This document shows, piece by piece, positions 61,013-64,000 of a stretch of DNA of 64,000 nucleotides (position 1 is its first letter; the number at the start of each line of letters is the position of its first letter). This DNA comes from an uncultured Clostridiaceae bacterium. GTDB lineage: Bacteria; Bacillota; Clostridia; Lachnospirales; Lachnospiraceae. A program made the position numbers and the translations under genes. Location: assembly GCA_947177415.1 (NCBI GenBank), contig CAMWUK010000001.1:42382-106381 (forward strand), read 5' to 3'. Below the pieces are notes generated by a model that saw nothing but the letters and a program-made list of their open reading frames with translations, did no database searches and had not been told where the DNA came from.

Positions 61013-62680
61013 TTAATCGTAATCATTACTCTTAAATAACATTTTTATTGTGAACTTTCGTTCACTGATTATAATATAATATTCTATATGATATTTTTGA
61101 AAAATTCCATGTATATTTCTTATCCCAATCCCATGTTTTTCAACATCTTTTTTTGTAGTCTGGAATCTTGTTTCTATTACCTCTTCCATATCTTTCATAG
61201 GATTACTGATTGTTACATACAACATTTGGTCTTTCTTATGTGCTTCTATGGCGATATAACGCCCTGTCCTCAATTTTAAGTTAGCCTCAATCGCACTATC
61301 AATCAAGTTTGAAAACAAAATACAACAGTCCACATGTTCCATAAAAGTTAAAGTATCCAGCTTTCCATTGCAAGTTAATTTAATCTGGTTATTATCTACT
61401 TTGTTTGCTTTTGATACCAGAATCAAATCCAAAATTTCATTTCCTGTAAATATTTCTTGTTTGTTTTGTACCGCCTTTTCTGACAAATTATTAAAATATC
61501 TTTTTGCTTTTTCATATTCTCCCTGATTGAGCATTTCTTGTAACAAAAGCATGTGATTTTTCCAATCATGGCGAAATTTTTCTGTCTCTGATTGCATCTC
61601 CTTATACTCTTTAAAAAAAGAATATTCTTGTGTAAACTGTTCTTTATAATCCTTAGACAAATCTTCATAATATAGAGTCTTTTTTTCATGTACAAAATCA
61701 TACACAAATACAAATGTAATCATTCCTCCTGTAAGAAGAAATACCGTTACAAATAGTATTCCCCATTTATTGTCCATTCCAGTACTAGTATCAAAGAAAG
61801 AAGTTGCTGTTGTTTTTGTATTTTTTTCACTTTTTCTACTTTTACTCTTTTGTTTTATTCCTTGGGAACCAATTTTACCTATCCCTTTTACTTTATACTG
61901 AAGAGAATAGGCTGTTCCATCTTTTGTACATACACGAATAGTATAAATACCATTTTTATTTACGGTAAATGTATTGCCACTTTTCAATTCTGTTGCAATG
62001 TGTTTCATGCAGTTACTGGTGCCTTCGAAAACAGGTATCTTCCAAATACTCTTATTCATATTATCCTTCTCATCATAAGCTCCATATACATACTCAATAC
62101 ATTCTAAATCTGCACCAAATGCCTGATTCACTGTAATTATAGCTTTTGTATTATTTTTATTAGGTTTGGAAGTAACAGATAAAACCTTTGTGATAGGTAA
62201 TACACAAACTGAAACATCTACTTTTATACCATGAGCATATCCCTTTTTCTTTTTATCTGTAACTTCTATATAGTAAGTTCCTGCTGGCAGATATACTGTT
62301 TTAGGATCATGATCATACTTCCCAAATTCCAGTTTTTCTCTAGTCATTGCTTCATTGGAATATAAGAATACATCTGCATCTGTATAAACTACCTCCTCTG
62401 TTTCTGTACATTTTATTCCCATTTTAATAATACTGCTTTCTTTTAGTGTAAAAGAGGAATGCTTTGATACGATTTTTCCGTCTTTTCTGGAATTTAATTT
62501 ACAACTCCAGGATAATGGTGCCTTAAAGTCATATTCATCTAGGTTGTCAATCATAGCTACAGCAGCTTGCTCATACTCTGTAGTTTGCTCTGCACGAATC
62601 AATATCACATAATAACCATTATAAAAATGAACGATTAGCACTACTGCAAGCAAAAATGCTATAAATTTCTTCCTATTCAT
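61013..62680 (-). CDS. GHKL-type sensor histidine kinase, paralogue 2
   Basis: 555 aa, ATG with TAAGGAGAA upstream. Signal-like N-terminus, extracellular domain (AMIDNLDEYDFKAPLSWSC, YLPAGTYYIEVTDKKK), transmembrane segment (ILFVTVFLLTGGMITFVFVY), H-box FRHDWKNHMLLLQEML, N-box LIDSAIEANLKLRTGR and G-box KHGIGIRNIHGIFQKY. The N-box has Ser in place of the usual Asn after Asp (LIDSAIEANL), which may weaken ATP/Mg binding. About half-identical to the gene at 59068 over the extracellular part and more in the kinase. Confidence 0.86.
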   Translation of the reverse strand: MNRKKFIAFLLAVVLIVHFYNGYYVILIRAEQTTEYEQAAVAMIDNLDEYDFKAPLSWSCKLNSRKDGKIVSKHSSFTLKESSIIKMGIKCTETEEVVYTDADVFLYSNEAMTREKLEFGKYDHDPKTVYLPAGTYYIEVTDKKKKGYAHGIKVDVSVCVLPITKVLSVTSKPNKNNTKAIITVNQAFGADLECIEYVYGAYDEKDNMNKSIWKIPVFEGTSNCMKHIATELKSGNTFTVNKNGIYTIRVCTKDGTAYSLQYKVKGIGKIGSQGIKQKSKSRKSEKNTKTTATSFFDTSTGMDNKWGILFVTVFLLTGGMITFVFVYDFVHEKKTLYYEDLSKDYKEQFTQEYSFFKEYKEMQSETEKFRHDWKNHMLLLQEMLNQGEYEKAKRYFNNLSEKAVQNKQEIFTGNEILDLILVSKANKVDNNQIKLTCNGKLDTLTFMEHVDCCILFSNLIDSAIEANLKLRTGRYIAIEAHKKDQMLYVTISNPMKDMEEVIETRFQTTKKDVEKHGIGIRNIHGIFQKYHIEYYIIISERKFTIKMLFKSNDYD

Positions 62681-62716
62681 TCTGTTCTCCTTAGTTAAGA
62701 TAAAGTAACATTTTCT

Positions 62717-62762
62717 GATACTATTTAGGCAGAAACACGCATTTACTGCGTGTTTCGTATGA
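62717..62762 (+). mobile_element. Truncated type A MITE, left end only (A10)
   Basis: GATACTATTTAGGCAGAAACACGCA then TGCGTGTTTCGTATG, the left hairpin of a type A element with a mutated terminus; central and right parts absent. It lies between the kinase start (62680) and the membrane-protein end (62815). Confidence 0.6.
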
Positions 62763-62814
62763 AAAATGAAAGATTAAACATTAAGATATTCTTTATCCTA
62801 GTAAGGAGTAACCA

Positions 62815-63828
62815 TTATCTTTCCTGCAACCTTGTAAAATCATTTCTAATGCTGCCATTTATAGAATCCTCTAAAAGTTCTGCCATTTTAAGCATTTTTC
62901 TTACTTCCGCTTTTGAAGCTTCCAGAGATTCTGCTTCTTTTTTATTAATATATATTCTTTCAGGAAATAATATCCGATCAGTCTTTAATGTTATCACTAC
63001 ATGATTCCCGCTAATATACACACCTACCTGCTCATAATTTCTCTTCATTTCAAGTAGTTGTTCCATTACATAAGGACTTAGCACTAAAAAAGCAGATTGG
63101 TCACTTGTAGCATAAACGTCAAAGTTATCATTAAATTGTATGTTTTTTGTTTCAATCTTTGTTTCTCCTGACTTTTTTGAAGCATAACCTGCATTTGTTT
63201 TCTTTTTTATCACTGCCATTTTTTTAGTAGCAAATATTCGTACAGTTCCTGATAGCTCTGTTTTATAATTTACTGTATATACCTGACCCATATAAGTCGT
63301 ATCATAATATACACGTTCATCTTTATCCTCTTTTCTTCTAAGGAGATGTATATTAGAAAAACAATAGTCTTTTTTATCTTTCTGGTAACGAATCATCCCC
63401 CTCTTTTTATGTTTATCATAAGTGGGTATAATCCCATATTTATATAATGTGCCTGCTTCAATACATCCATTTCGAATAAACTCAGCATTAGGAAGCACTT
63501 CTGCAACTGCTCTCTTTACCACTTTCTCATCATATTCTTCTTCTTTTGCTTTTTTATATTTTAATCCCTTAAGAAAAACACAAAACATTACACAGCCAAT
63601 GACTATTTGGACCAATCCACTAACAGAAAAATAACTGGTATTATTTCTTGCTGCCATTCTTGCTTCTTCCCTCTGCAATAACATTTGAGTCCATTTATCA
63701 TTCAAATAAATTCCAACAGATACCACTAGGATTGCCGTTAATATCATTATAACAATATTAGCAGGAGTAATAGCATTTTTCCTTTTATTCCCACTCTTTC
63801 TATGATTTCTTTTATTATACAAATTCAT
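62815..63828 (-). CDS. Membrane protein of unknown function
   Basis: 337 aa, ATG with GGGAGATATAT upstream. Basic N-terminus (MNLYNKRNHRKSGNKRK), a transmembrane helix (VIMILTAILVVSVGIYL), a short extracytoplasmic loop, a second helix (LVQIVIGCVMFCVFLKGL) and a ~260-residue cytosolic part, YDEKVVKRAVAEVLPNAEF, RVYYDTTYMGQVYTV, SAFLVLSPYVMEQLLEMK. The cytosolic domain resembles a DUF3137-like fold, a tentative call. It carries no enzymatic motif. The region 63829-64000 beyond it is AT-rich with no gene or clear promoter. Confidence 0.65.
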   Translation of the reverse strand: MNLYNKRNHRKSGNKRKNAITPANIVIMILTAILVVSVGIYLNDKWTQMLLQREEARMAARNNTSYFSVSGLVQIVIGCVMFCVFLKGLKYKKAKEEEYDEKVVKRAVAEVLPNAEFIRNGCIEAGTLYKYGIIPTYDKHKKRGMIRYQKDKKDYCFSNIHLLRRKEDKDERVYYDTTYMGQVYTVNYKTELSGTVRIFATKKMAVIKKKTNAGYASKKSGETKIETKNIQFNDNFDVYATSDQSAFLVLSPYVMEQLLEMKRNYEQVGVYISGNHVVITLKTDRILFPERIYINKKEAESLEASKAEVRKMLKMAELLEDSINGSIRNDFTRLQER

Positions 63829-64000
63829 ATATATCTCCCAAATTTTAATCTATGTGCTTATTTACTTGTTTATCCATATCAAACTACTGACATTGTTTAT
63901 ATATTAAATTTGTCAATTTTATTCTTTAATAGACAATGATAAACTTATAAGCTAAATTTTTATAAAATCAGTACTCTAAGAATAAATTTTATATAATCAA

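Overview
The window looks like the chromosome of a low-GC, Gram-positive gut anaerobe, most likely a Lachnospiraceae-type Clostridiales. This rests on the conjugation gene families, the LPxTG adhesin, the GHKL kinases, the clostripain-family lipoprotein and strong AGGAGG ribosome sites. Almost every gene is on the minus strand. The base composition changes sharply near 21.2 kb: left of it is GC-richer, right of it is AT-rich.

Region 1 (1 to about 21.2 kb) is the terminal part of an integrative conjugative element of the Tn1549/CD1115 type. Reading down the minus strand from the element end, it has a small unknown gene, a ParM-like actin and its probable ParR, a short membrane protein, and a 1599-residue thioester/SpaA-repeat LPQTG adhesin. 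Next come DUF5688, a 41-aa ORF, a RadC-like JAB protein and a DUF3991/Toprim protein. A phased repeat array and a candidate oriT follow, then MobC and the relaxase. The transfer genes (PcfB, the VirD4-type coupling protein, Maff2, VirB6/TrbL-like, PrgI) come last, and the start of a C5-cytosine methyltransferase runs off the left edge. VirB4 and the integrase are not in the window. The element end abuts a two-domain secreted flavodoxin gene whose second domain is cut short.

Region 2 (21.2-35 kb) carries ordinary cargo: MATE exporter with LysR regulator, VOC protein, endonuclease V, two paralogous secreted Fn3 proteins, a clostripain-like lipoprotein, an ECF sigma/anti-sigma pair, an esterase, and a soluble CZB chemoreceptor.

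Region 3 (35-59 kb) resembles a defence or genome-maintenance island. It has a PLD-DEAD helicase with a NYN-LOTUS protein, a UvrD helicase fused to an HSDR_N-type nuclease domain and a LexA/S24 autoprotease with an intact Ala-Gly site, a Panacea (DUF4065) pair, and the TIGR03915/TIGR03916 pair. It also has two virtually identical tandem ankyrin genes, a type II restriction-modification set (XRE regulator, PD-(D/E)xK endonuclease, C5 methyltransferase), and a TPR / JetD-like / membrane-protein operon without JetABC. Region 4 (59-64 kb) has two paralogous GHKL sensor kinases and a membrane protein.

The most striking unexplained signal is a dispersed set of short hairpin-rich elements in 26-63 kb. 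At least eleven have terminal inverted repeats beginning GTAAC (or GTTAC) and 8-bp target duplications, exact or with one mismatch; others are truncated. The GTAA termini and 8-bp duplication match what is known for the IS66 family, so they look like IS66-mobilised MITEs of at least five internal types. Two provide the C-terminal codons and stop of a neighbouring gene. No transposase that could move them is in the window.
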